From Syntrophaceae bacterium UBA6109 (GTDB lineage Bacteria; Desulfobacterota; Syntrophia; Syntrophales; UBA6109): 15,914 nucleotides of DNA. The notes below the pieces were generated by a model. It was given only the letters and a program-made list of their open reading frames with translations, had not been told where the DNA came from and searched no databases. Numbering within the stretch: position 1 is the first letter of the stretch; the number at the start of each line of letters is the position of its first letter. Below are positions 1-6,504 of the stretch, piece after piece. The stretch is taken from assembly GCA_002428445.1 (NCBI GenBank), contig DIWJ01000004.1, forward strand, positions 74,220-90,133. The letters run 5' to 3'. Position numbers and translations under genes: made by a program.

Positions 1-919
1 GGATGTTGGAGGCGTCCAGGGTGCCACCCGAAACCGAACCCGCCCCCACGATCGTGTGGATTTCGTCGATAAAAAGAATGACATTCTTCAGCCGGGTCAA
101 CTCGGAAATGATCGATTTGAGCCGCTGCTCGAAGTCGCCGCGGAATTTCGTTCCCGCCAGGAGCGAACCCATATCCAGTGAATAGATCCTGGCGTTTTTC
201 AGTGGTTTCGGCACCTTGTCCTGCGCGATCAGTTGCGCGAGCCCCTCGGTGATCGCCGTCTTGCCGACGCCCGCATCTCCGACGTGGATGGGATTATTTT
301 TGAACCGGCGGCACAACACCTGGAGGGTGCGCTCGAGGATGTCCTCGCGGCCGATGACCGGCTCGAGTTCTCCCTCCCTGGCTTTGCGGACCAGTTCCAC
401 CGTAAACGCCGACAGGGCCTTCGTCTGCCGACCCTCCTTTTCGGTCGCCTCGTCCGTCTTGGGAGTATTTTCCTGCGCAGGTTCCGCCGGGATGACAGAG
501 GTGCCGTGCGAGACGTAATTCAGGAGATCCAGTTTGGTAATTCCCTCGCGGATCAGGAAATGCGCCGCCGAGGATTCCTTTTCATCCATCATGGAAATCA
601 GTATGTCCCCGATGTCGAGTTCGTTCTTCTGGGCGGAAATCGTGTGAAAAACGGCTCGTTCGATGACGCTCTGAAAACCGCTGCTCTGGACGGGCTCTTT
701 CTCTTCGGCGGCTTTCGTCATCTTTTCCCTGAAGAAATCCTCGATTTTTTCACGCAGGTCTTCCACGTCGCCCCCGCAGCGGAGGATGATCTCCTTGGCG
801 GTGTCGAAATACAGCGACGCGAAAAGGACATGCTCCGGCGTCAGATATTCGTGTTCCCGAGCCTTTGCCTCCGTGTAGGCGGCTCGAAGAATGGCATTGA
901 GTTCTTCATTCACTTTCAT
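1..919 (-). CDS. clpA: ATP-dependent Clp protease ATP-binding subunit ClpA (N-terminal part, runs off the window)
   Basis: ClpA is the AAA+ unfoldase that threads substrates into ClpP in the cytoplasm. The first 306 residues are present; the rest lies beyond base 1. Residues 1-140 form the double Clp_N repeat, opening [20 protein letters not shown]. An acidic linker follows, then the first AAA+ domain with Walker A GDAGVGKT (Lys220) and Walker B LFIDEIHT (Glu286). These two numbers equal the known E. coli ClpA residues K220 and E286, which supports the ATG at 917-919; its upstream GGAAAGAG is a fair ribosome binding site. An in-frame ATG at 937 has no good site. It lies 36 bases after clpS on the same strand, the usual ClpS-ClpA pair. 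The second AAA+ domain cannot be judged here. Confidence 0.96.
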   Translation of the reverse strand, partial: MKVNEELNAILRAAYTEAKAREHEYLTPEHVLFASLYFDTAKEIILRCGGDVEDLREKIEDFFREKMTKAAEEKEPVQSSGFQSVIERAVFHTISAQKNELDIGDILISMMDEKESSAAHFLIREGITKLDLLNYVSHGTSVIPAEPAQENTPKTDEATEKEGRQTKALSAFTVELVRKAREGELEPVIGREDILERTLQVLCRRFKNNPIHVGDAGVGKTAITEGLAQLIAQDKVPKPLKNARIYSLDMGSLLAGTKFRGDFEQRLKSIISELTRLKNVILFIDEIHTIVGAGSVSGGTLDASNI

Positions 920-955
920 GGACGGTTCTCTTTCCATAGGTATTGCCTGTCGCGA

Positions 956-1264
956 TTAGGCCTCTTCGTAACTGCAGCGGAGCGGAAAATTGTTCTGTCT
1001 GGCCAGTTGATGAACCTGGGAGATCTTGGTCACGGCAATGTCATAGATGAAAATGCCGCAAATGCCCTGGCCGCCCCGGTGAACATCCATCATGATCTTG
1101 GTCGCTTCCGCCGCCGGTTTGTGAAATATCTTCATCAATACATCCACAACAAATTCCATCGTCGTGAAGTGGTCGTTGTGGACGATCACCCGATACATCT
1201 TCGGTTCATCCAATCCTGTCTCCGAAGAACTGTCGGACTCTTCGGAGGGGTCATGCATGGCCAT
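956..1264 (-). CDS. clpS: ATP-dependent Clp protease adaptor ClpS
   Basis: ClpS binds N-end-rule substrates and delivers them to the N-domain of ClpA, modulating ClpAP. The protein has about 102 residues, normal for the family. After a disordered acidic start comes the core YRVIVHNDHFTTMEFVVDVL, containing the conserved N-D pair that reads the N-degron amine, then a helix with ICGIF in the place of the E. coli ICGVF. The C-terminus (PLRCSYEEA) also matches the family. The start is not certain: ATG at 1264 is chosen because GGGTG precedes it by 6 bases; GTG at 1273 and ATG at 1258 are in frame and possible. It is the first gene of a clpS-clpA operon, with a promoter at 1291-1319. Confidence 0.95.
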   Translation of the reverse strand: MAMHDPSEESDSSSETGLDEPKMYRVIVHNDHFTTMEFVVDVLMKIFHKPAAEATKIMMDVHRGGQGICGIFIYDIAVTKISQVHQLARQNNFPLRCSYEEA

Positions 1265-1290
1265 AGAAGACACCCAAGATCTTTAGGTCC

Positions 1291-1319
1291 ATATTAAGCA
1301 TTGAGCGCCGAAATGACAA
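1291..1319 (-). promoter_or_regulatory. Predicted sigma70-like promoter of clpS-clpA
   Basis: On the minus strand TTGTCA (1314-1319) and TAATAT (1291-1296) are 17 bases apart, matching the -35 (5 of 6) and -10 (4 of 6) consensus. Transcription would start near 1284, giving a leader of only about 20 bases. Found by eye only. Confidence 0.5.
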
Positions 1320-1365
1320 GGTCCTGAAAATCTCCCTCCGATGGCGCGAAAATTCTACGGTTTCG

Positions 1366-1394
1366 TTGACTTTTGCCCGGGGCACAGATACAGT
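1366..1394 (+). promoter_or_regulatory. Predicted sigma70-like promoter of the lytic transglycosylase gene
   Basis: TTGACT (1366-1371) and TACAGT (1389-1394) are 17 bases apart on the plus strand. The expected start near 1401 would leave a leader of about 29 bases before the ATG at 1430. It is back to back with the clpS promoter, with 46 bases between the two -35 boxes. Found by eye only. Confidence 0.45.
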
Positions 1395-1429
1395 GAAATC
1401 AGCCAAAAGCGGACCATGCAGGGTTTTCG

Positions 1430-2338
1430 ATGCAAAGAAGATCATATCTTTTCCCAGGATGGCGCCTTCCTCTCTTATCTTTCATGTTGTTCTTTGTTTT
1501 CCCGCCGGTACTCCTTGCCGGCTGGAGCCCACTTGCGGCCCGTCTCGTGGCGGACGGTTTTGACGAGAAGGACATGGAGGTCCTTTTTCTGCGGCCGGAG
1601 GTGCGTTTCGACCCGTACACCATGTCCTCCAAGATCAATGCCCTCTTGCGGGTGCGGTCGGAGTTCCGCGAGAGAGGCGGTGCGGCTCGGCCTTCGGGCG
1701 TCAAGAGGGGGTATCTGCGGGCGCATGTCATCGCCCATGCCAGAGTGTACGGTTACCGGCAGCGTGCAATTCTGGAGGATATCCGGAAGGTCTACGGCGT
1801 TCCCAAGGAGATCGTCGTTGCGATTCTCCTGATCGAGACGCGGCTGGGCCGCTACATGGGAGAACGGAGCGTCTTCAATTCCCTAGCGAGCATGGCGCGC
1901 TCCCGCGATCTGGCGACCGTAGAGCCTCATCTGTCGCGGTCGTCCCTGTCAACCGAGGACATGGAATTCGCCCGGGACAAGTGCCGCCAAAAAGCGGACT
2001 GGGCCTATGAGGAGCTCAAGGCGCTGCTCGTCTATGCCCGCAATTGCGGGCTGGACCCGCTGCAGATCCGCGGATCGGTTTACGGGGCGCTCGGTCTTTG
2101 CCAGTTCATGCCGACGAGCATCCGCGATTACGGCGTCGACGGCAACGGCGACGGCCGCGTCGATCTTTTCTCTGACGCCGATGCACTGCACAGCATCGCC
2201 AACTATCTCAGGGGGCACGGCTGGAATGCAAAGATGGACCTGGAGAGCCAGAGGAAGGTGATCTTCGACTACAACAACAGCGCCGTTTACGTGAATACGG
2301 TTCTTGCCATCGCGGCGAAACTCAAAGACCGTATCTGA
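1430..2338 (+). CDS. mltB: MltB-type lytic murein transglycosylase (GH103 / SLT_2 family), exported
   Basis: Enzymes of this family cleave the MurNAc-GlcNAc bond of peptidoglycan and leave 1,6-anhydro-MurNAc ends. The 302-residue protein starts with a signal sequence: Arg at residues 3-4, then a hydrophobic stretch from about residue 13 to 30 ending PVLLAGWS. No lipobox Cys is present, so unlike E. coli MltB it is probably not a lipoprotein. The SLT_2 core follows: KEIVVAILLIETRLGRY with catalytic Glu136, LCQFMPTSIRDYGVDGNGD, and an EF-hand-like loop D237-G-N-G-D241-G-R-V-D245 as in MltB, then ANYLRGHGW. The C-terminus is the usual NNSAVYVNTVLAIA. The upstream ribosome binding site (CAGGG) is weak. 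It is a single gene, convergent with ferritin. Family certain, cell location inferred. Confidence 0.9.
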   Translation: MQRRSYLFPGWRLPLLSFMLFFVFPPVLLAGWSPLAARLVADGFDEKDMEVLFLRPEVRFDPYTMSSKINALLRVRSEFRERGGAARPSGVKRGYLRAHVIAHARVYGYRQRAILEDIRKVYGVPKEIVVAILLIETRLGRYMGERSVFNSLASMARSRDLATVEPHLSRSSLSTEDMEFARDKCRQKADWAYEELKALLVYARNCGLDPLQIRGSVYGALGLCQFMPTSIRDYGVDGNGDGRVDLFSDADALHSIANYLRGHGWNAKMDLESQRKVIFDYNNSAVYVNTVLAIAAKLKDRI

Positions 2339-2363
2339 AGAAAAAGAAACGGTTCGGACGGGG

Positions 2364-2401
2364 CAGAGGCCGGATGCAGAATGACGGCACGCCGGCCTCT
2401 G
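2364..2401. terminator. Inverted repeat between convergent genes, possible bidirectional terminator
   Basis: CAGAGGCCGG (2364-2373) and CCGGCCTCTG (2392-2401) form a perfect 10-bp stem around an 18-base loop. It sits exactly between the stop codons of the convergent transglycosylase and ferritin genes. No T-run directly follows on either strand; on the minus strand a T-rich stretch comes about 14 bases later. The stem is plain to see; the termination role is inferred. Confidence 0.5.
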
Positions 2402-2419
2402 GTTGCGAAAACCGGTCCG

Positions 2420-2956
2420 TTACTTGGCCACGGAATAGGCGACCGGGTCAAAGCAGGATCCGGGGACGAACATGCGGGCGGCAAGTTCCCGGTCCAGCAT
2501 GTAGAGCCCTTCCTTGCTGCCGCCGATCATGGCGAGCTTCTGAACGACTTTTTCCGTCTGAGATTCCTCCTCGATCTGCTCGTTGGAAAACCATGCCAGC
2601 AGGGGCTCGGCCGTGTAGTCGTTTTCCTCGCGAGCGATCCTGATGAGATCGTGGATCTTCGCCGTGATGAATTGCTCGTGCTCCAAGGCGTCTTTCCACG
2701 CCTCCGCGGCTGATTTCCAGGTCTGTTTGAGCTGCTTGAGATCCGGCAGCTTCACTTCGCCGCCGCGGTCGAGAATATGGTCGAAGAATTTCATGGCGTG
2801 AATGGTCTCTTCGTGAACCTGGCAACGCATCCAATGGGCCATCCCATCCAGGTTCTGCGAATGGAAATAGGCGCTCATGGAAAGATAAATGTAGGCCGAT
2901 TCGAGTTCGTTCCTGATCTGGGCGTTCACCGCGTCGAGCAGTTTTTTCTTGATCAT
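2420..2956 (-). CDS. ftnA: Non-heme ferritin (FtnA-like iron storage protein)
   Basis: Ferritin oxidises Fe(II) and stores iron as a mineral inside a 24-subunit cytoplasmic shell. The protein has 178 residues, somewhat longer than E. coli FtnA because of a C-terminal tail after the LDREL helix (ARMFVPGSCFDPVAYSVAK). The start at 2956 is decided by AAAGGAGG (2963-2970), six bases upstream; an ATG at 2962 would touch this site. With this start the ferroxidase ligands fall at Glu17, Tyr24, Glu50, His53, Glu94 and Gln127, the same numbers as in E. coli FtnA, so the ferroxidase centre is intact. No heme-binding Met of the bacterioferritin type was identified. It has its own promoter upstream (3045-3074), separate from the alcohol dehydrogenase gene. 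Confidence 0.95.
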   Translation of the reverse strand: MIKKKLLDAVNAQIRNELESAYIYLSMSAYFHSQNLDGMAHWMRCQVHEETIHAMKFFDHILDRGGEVKLPDLKQLKQTWKSAAEAWKDALEHEQFITAKIHDLIRIAREENDYTAEPLLAWFSNEQIEEESQTEKVVQKLAMIGGSKEGLYMLDRELAARMFVPGSCFDPVAYSVAK

Positions 2957-3044
2957 GGACATCCTCCTTTCTTTGACCTCCTGAAGTTGCGTCTGCGGCC
3001 GCGATGTGTGGGAAAAATACCGGGGTCGCCGGGGCAGTTGCGAT

Positions 3045-3074
3045 ACAATAGGGGCGGACGGGGGGATTTGTCAA
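3045..3074 (-). promoter_or_regulatory. Predicted strong sigma70-like promoter of ferritin
   Basis: On the minus strand a perfect TTGACA (3069-3074) is followed after 18 bases by TATTGT (3045-3050, 4 of 6 matches). The spacer is almost pure C/G. The leader would be about 80 bases. I saw no convincing Fur-like palindrome. Found by eye only. Confidence 0.55.
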
Positions 3075-3118
3075 TGGAGGGGGACGCAACCTCGTCGCCC
3101 CCGCCCGCAAGGGGCTGT

Positions 3119-4150
3119 TCAGGCCCCGGGCCGCAGAACCTTCGCGCCGCGGATGCGGCCGGCCTTCAGCTCGAGCAGGGCGCGATTGGCCTGATCCAGC
3201 GGATATTCCTCCACCTGAGGCCGGATGGGAATCGCGGCCGCAAGTTCCAGAAACTCGGCGATATCTTTTCGCGTCACATTGGCGACCGAGAGGATTTCCT
3301 TTTCCATCCACAAGTGGGCGGGATAATCCAGCCGCATCAGTTCGTCCTGGTCGTTTTTTTCTTTGCGGATGGCGTTGACGACAAGCCTTCCCCCGCTGCG
3401 GAGATTCCGGAGCGCTTCGACGACGGGCCGCCAGGCCGGGGTCGTATCGATGATCGCCTGGAGTTTCTCCGGCGGCGTCTCATCGGTGCCGCCGGCCCAG
3501 GCGGCGCCGAGATCCAGGGCAAAGCGGCGTTCTTCCTCGCGCCGGGCAAATACGAAAATCCGCGTATTCGGGTAGCGGTGCCGCGCCAGCATCAGGACGA
3601 GGTGAGCGGAGGCGCCGAAACCCGTCAGGCCGAGGGGCTGGCCGTCGGCCAGCTGCGCCAGGCGGAGGGACCGGTAGCCGATCGCTCCGGCGCACAGGAG
3701 AGGGGCGGCTTCCGCGTCGGAGAAGAGGGCGGGGATGGGATGGGCAAAGGCCTCCGGAACGGCCAGATATTCGGCATAGCCGCCGTTCCTGTCCCTGCCG
3801 GTGGCACGGAAACCGGGGCAGAGATTTTCCCGTCCGCCTCGACAGTATTCACAGGATCCGCAGGCGGAAAAAATCCACCCGACGCCGACGCGTTCGCCGA
3901 TTCCGTAAAAAGATGCGGCGCTTCCCAAGGCGTGGACCGTCCCGACGGCCTGATGGCCCGGAATGACCGGGAGTACCGGCGGCGCGGTCCGTCCTTCGAT
4001 TTCGTCCAGCTCCGTGTGGCAGACTCCGCAGGCCGTTACGCGGATGAGGATTTCTCCGGCCGCCGGCGACGGTTCCTCCAGGTCGCACATCGTAAGGGGT
4101 TCCGATTCCTGCCGCAGGTCGGAAATCTTCCTCAGGACCATTGCCTTCAT
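3119..4150 (-). CDS. Zinc-dependent alcohol dehydrogenase (medium-chain dehydrogenase/reductase family)
   Basis: This is a cytoplasmic, probably tetrameric MDR enzyme that would interconvert alcohols and aldehydes with NAD(P)H; the substrate cannot be told from sequence. The 343-residue protein has the catalytic-zinc ligands Cys44 (CGVCHTE), His66 (PGHQ) and Cys153, and four structural-zinc cysteines at 97, 100, 103 and 111 (CGSCEYC, then C). The family motif GHE reads GHQ here (Gln67); I believe this variant occurs in related enzymes. The nucleotide-binding loop is GFGASAHL. The start at 4150 (MKAMVLRKI) is preceded by GGGAG at a good distance; the reading frame continues upstream but without a site. 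It is transcribed away from the kinase operon, with a possible promoter at 4178-4206. Confidence 0.9.
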   Translation of the reverse strand: MKAMVLRKISDLRQESEPLTMCDLEEPSPAAGEILIRVTACGVCHTELDEIEGRTAPPVLPVIPGHQAVGTVHALGSAASFYGIGERVGVGWIFSACGSCEYCRGGRENLCPGFRATGRDRNGGYAEYLAVPEAFAHPIPALFSDAEAAPLLCAGAIGYRSLRLAQLADGQPLGLTGFGASAHLVLMLARHRYPNTRIFVFARREEERRFALDLGAAWAGGTDETPPEKLQAIIDTTPAWRPVVEALRNLRSGGRLVVNAIRKEKNDQDELMRLDYPAHLWMEKEILSVANVTRKDIAEFLELAAAIPIRPQVEEYPLDQANRALLELKAGRIRGAKVLRPGA

Positions 4151-4177
4151 CGCCGTTCTCCCGTTTCTTTTGCCTTC

Positions 4178-4206
4178 ACGATAAGCGATCGGGCGCGGCA
4201 AGGCAA
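4178..4206 (-). promoter_or_regulatory. Possible promoter of the alcohol dehydrogenase gene
   Basis: On the minus strand TTGCCT (4201-4206) and TATCGT (4178-4183) are 17 bases apart, each matching consensus at 4 of 6 positions. Spacing is ideal but the boxes are mediocre. The leader would be about 20 bases. Confidence 0.35.
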
Positions 4207-4243
4207 CAGGCAAGATCGGGAGAAAACGAGTTGTCAGAAATTC

Positions 4244-4273
4244 TTGACTCGTAAACGACGGCGGGCGTATAAA
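4244..4273 (+). promoter_or_regulatory. Predicted sigma70-like promoter of the signalling operon
   Basis: TTGACT (4244-4249) and TATAAA (4268-4273) are 18 bases apart, both with 5 of 6 consensus bases. It points to the hybrid kinase gene. The start near 4280 would give a leader of about 240 bases. Confidence 0.55.
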
Positions 4274-4279
4274 ATTGGA

Positions 4280-4518
4280 CCTACGGTTTTATCGACCTTC
4301 TTCACAGATTCCATTTCAGGAGACGGGAACACGGAGAACGCTCTGCTGGTTCAAGCATTTGTGGACACCACGGTTCGCGCCGCACCGGTTCGACGCGATG
4401 CGGCGGAGCGGAAGCCGGTCTGGCCGTAGCGGCGGAAAAGCGGCGGCGCTGCGGCCTCTTCTCTTTGCGCGCTTGTGCAAGGAAGCGGAAAAGGACGCTG
4501 GATTGGAGGAGATTCTGC
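4280..4518 (+). other. Long untranslated leader before the hybrid kinase gene
   Basis: These roughly 240 bases lie between the predicted promoter and the kinase ATG. Reading frames cross the stretch, but none has a recognisable protein or ribosome binding site. I see no known riboswitch or attenuator pattern. It ends in GGAGGAG (4505-4511), seven bases before ATG 4519, which is the site that fixes the kinase start. Confidence 0.35.
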
Positions 4519-6504
4519 ATGAAGGATGAGCGCAGGACGAAGAAGCATCTTATCGGCGAACTGGCGGAGCTTCGGCATCGTATCAGCCAGGTGGAGGCCA
4601 ATGTAACGCACGATTTTCTGGCCTCCATCGTCGATGGTTCCGATGATGCCATTATCGGAAAGGATCTGAACGGCGTCATCCGCAGCTGGAATAAGGGGGC
4701 GGAGCGGATCTACGGATACACGGAAGAAGAAGTCAAGGGACAACCCGTATCGCTCCTGAGTCCCCCCGGGCAGTCCGATGAGATCCAGGAGATCCTGAAG
4801 ACTCTCAAACGGGAAGGGCGGGTCAGCCACTATGAAACCAGACGGATTCGAAAAGACGGCACTTCCCTGATCGTTTCTCTCGCCGTGTCCCCGATTAAGG
4901 ATGCGAATGGAACGATTACGGGCATCTCGACCATTGCCCGCGATCTCACGGAGCAGAAGCAAAAGGACGAGGCCCTTCGTCTGGCGAGCGCCTACAACCG
5001 CAACCTCATCGAGGCAAGTCTCGACCCTCTGGTGACGATCGATATCGACGGCAAGATCAGCGACGTCAACGTGGCGACCGAGCTGGTCACGGGCTATTCC
5101 CGAAAAGAGCTTATCGGCACGGACTTTTCGAACTACTTCACTTTTCCCGACATGGCGAGGGCCGGATACCGGCAGGTGTTCGATGAGGGGTTCGTCAGGG
5201 ATTACGGATTGGAGATCCGCCACCGGGACGGCCGCCTGACGCCTGTGCTCTACAACGCTGCGGTCTACCGGGATGAAACGGGGAAGGTCATCGGCGTATT
5301 CGCGGCAGCCCGCGACATCACGCAGCGGAAAAAGGCGGAGAAGGATCTCCGGGCGGCATCGCTGTATTCCCGGAACCTCATCGAGGCAAGTCTCGACCCC
5401 CTGGTGACGATAAGCGCCGACGGAAAAGTAATGGATGTGAACAAGGCCACCGAAGATGCGACCGGCGTGCCGCGCGAGCAGCTCATCGGCAGCGATTTTC
5501 TGGACTACTTCACGGAGCCCGAAAGGGCCAAGGCGGGCTACCAGCAGGTTTTCCGGGAAGGCTTCGTCAGGGACTACCCGTTGGCCCTTCGGCACGCCTC
5601 GGGACGCATCACGGAGGTCCTCTACAACGCCGTCACCTACCGGAACGAAGAGGGGGAGGTGTCGGGCGTGTTTGCTGCGGCGCGCGACGTCAGCGAACTG
5701 CGCAGGGCCCAGGAGGCCCTGCAGAAATCCCATGATGAACTGGAACGACGTGTCGAGGAGAGGACCTCGGAACTGCGGGACCGCGAGGAACGTCTGACCC
5801 ATGCGCTGGAAGCGGGCAACATGGGGATCTGGGAGCTCGACATCAGTACCGGGAAGGTTTGGCGGTCGCTGCGCTATGACCAGATCTTCGGCTACAAATC
5901 TCTCCTGCCCGAATGGACGTACAGGATGTTTCTCGATCATGTCCTGCCTGATGATCGCCGGACCGTCGACGAACGATTCGAGCAGGCCCTCTCGGAAGGC
6001 GCGGAATACAGTTTCGAGTGCCGTATCCGCCAGTCCCATGGAGACGTGCGTTGGCTGTGGATGCAGGGCCGGCCCAGGCTGAATGAGCGGGGCGAGGTCG
6101 TGCGGATGGTCGGTCTCGTCAGGGACGTAACCGAAACGGCCGCGAACGACTGGATCAAGACCGGAATCGCGAGGATCGACGAGGCCATGCACGGCGACCC
6201 GGATCTCTGGACAATGGGGAACCGCCTCATTGCCGAGGTCGCCGGATATCTGGGGGCACAGGTCGGTGCGTTCTATCTCATGGATGAAGCGGAACAGCGG
6301 CTCTCTTTTGCGAGCGGCTATGCCTACGCGAGGCCGGAGGGCATCCCCGGGCATTTCGCGCTCGGTGAAGGGATGATCGGCCAGGCGGCGCTGGGGAAAA
6401 AAGGAGTTTCTCGTGCACGACGTTCCCGACGAGTATATCAAGGTGATGTCGGGCCTGGGAAGCGTGAAGCCGCGCTCCCTGATTGTGCTGCCCCTGATCC
6501 ATGA
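4519..6504 (+). CDS. Hybrid sensor histidine kinase, N-terminal part: four PAS domains and half a GAF domain (frameshifted)
   Basis: This is the sensory half of a large cytoplasmic kinase; no signal peptide or membrane segment is visible. ATG 4519 has GGAGGAG seven bases upstream. Domains: PAS1 about 33-152, PAS2 about 160-277, PAS3 about 284-401, a coiled coil about 395-428, PAS4 about 430-545 of the PAS_3 type with WLWMQGRP, and GAF from about 545. PAS2 and PAS3 are close duplicates. At the A6 run 6397-6402 the frame is lost: residues 1-628 are genuine and the last 33 (from GVSRARR) are out of frame. The GAF domain and kinase core continue in the next frame over (6413-8938). Without one A the two parts join as ALGKKEFLVHD into one protein of about 1472 residues. 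Most likely one gene with a sequence error or recent mutation. Confidence 0.85.
   Translation: MKDERRTKKHLIGELAELRHRISQVEANVTHDFLASIVDGSDDAIIGKDLNGVIRSWNKGAERIYGYTEEEVKGQPVSLLSPPGQSDEIQEILKTLKREGRVSHYETRRIRKDGTSLIVSLAVSPIKDANGTITGISTIARDLTEQKQKDEALRLASAYNRNLIEASLDPLVTIDIDGKISDVNVATELVTGYSRKELIGTDFSNYFTFPDMARAGYRQVFDEGFVRDYGLEIRHRDGRLTPVLYNAAVYRDETGKVIGVFAAARDITQRKKAEKDLRAASLYSRNLIEASLDPLVTISADGKVMDVNKATEDATGVPREQLIGSDFLDYFTEPERAKAGYQQVFREGFVRDYPLALRHASGRITEVLYNAVTYRNEEGEVSGVFAAARDVSELRRAQEALQKSHDELERRVEERTSELRDREERLTHALEAGNMGIWELDISTGKVWRSLRYDQIFGYKSLLPEWTYRMFLDHVLPDDRRTVDERFEQALSEGAEYSFECRIRQSHGDVRWLWMQGRPRLNERGEVVRMVGLVRDVTETAANDWIKTGIARIDEAMHGDPDLWTMGNRLIAEVAGYLGAQVGAFYLMDEAEQRLSFASGYAYARPEGIPGHFALGEGMIGQAALGKKGVSRARRSRRVYQGDVGPGKREAALPDCAAPDP
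6397..6412 (+). other. Frameshift point in the hybrid kinase (A6 run) overlapping a ribosome-binding-site-like sequence
   Basis: GGGG-AAAAAA-GGAG covers 6393-6406. Dropping one A (or adding two) fuses the two reading frames and completes the GAF domain. The same bases supply AAGGAG (6401-6406), six bases before a GTG at 6413 that opens the downstream frame. The A AAA AAG heptamer is present but not in the phase that a -1 shift needs; a +1 (or -2) shift is required. Confidence 0.75.

Noticed and set aside
233..1297. Long plus-strand open frame over clpA and clpS
   Set aside because: It is antisense to two well-supported genes and gives low-complexity protein with no family likeness; a by-product of GC-rich codon use.
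2777..4429. 550-codon plus-strand open frame opposite ferritin and alcohol dehydrogenase
   Set aside because: It runs across two genes and their promoter on the other strand; no known domain.
4275..4529. Possible small protein in the kinase leader
   Set aside because: No ribosome binding site, Arg-rich composition typical of GC-rich noise, and it overlaps the real kinase start.
6397..6403. A AAA AAG slippery heptamer as a programmed -1 frameshift site
   Set aside because: The heptamer is out of phase with the upstream codons (GGG AAA AAA GGA), and a -1 shift enters the wrong frame; a +1 or -2 shift would be needed.
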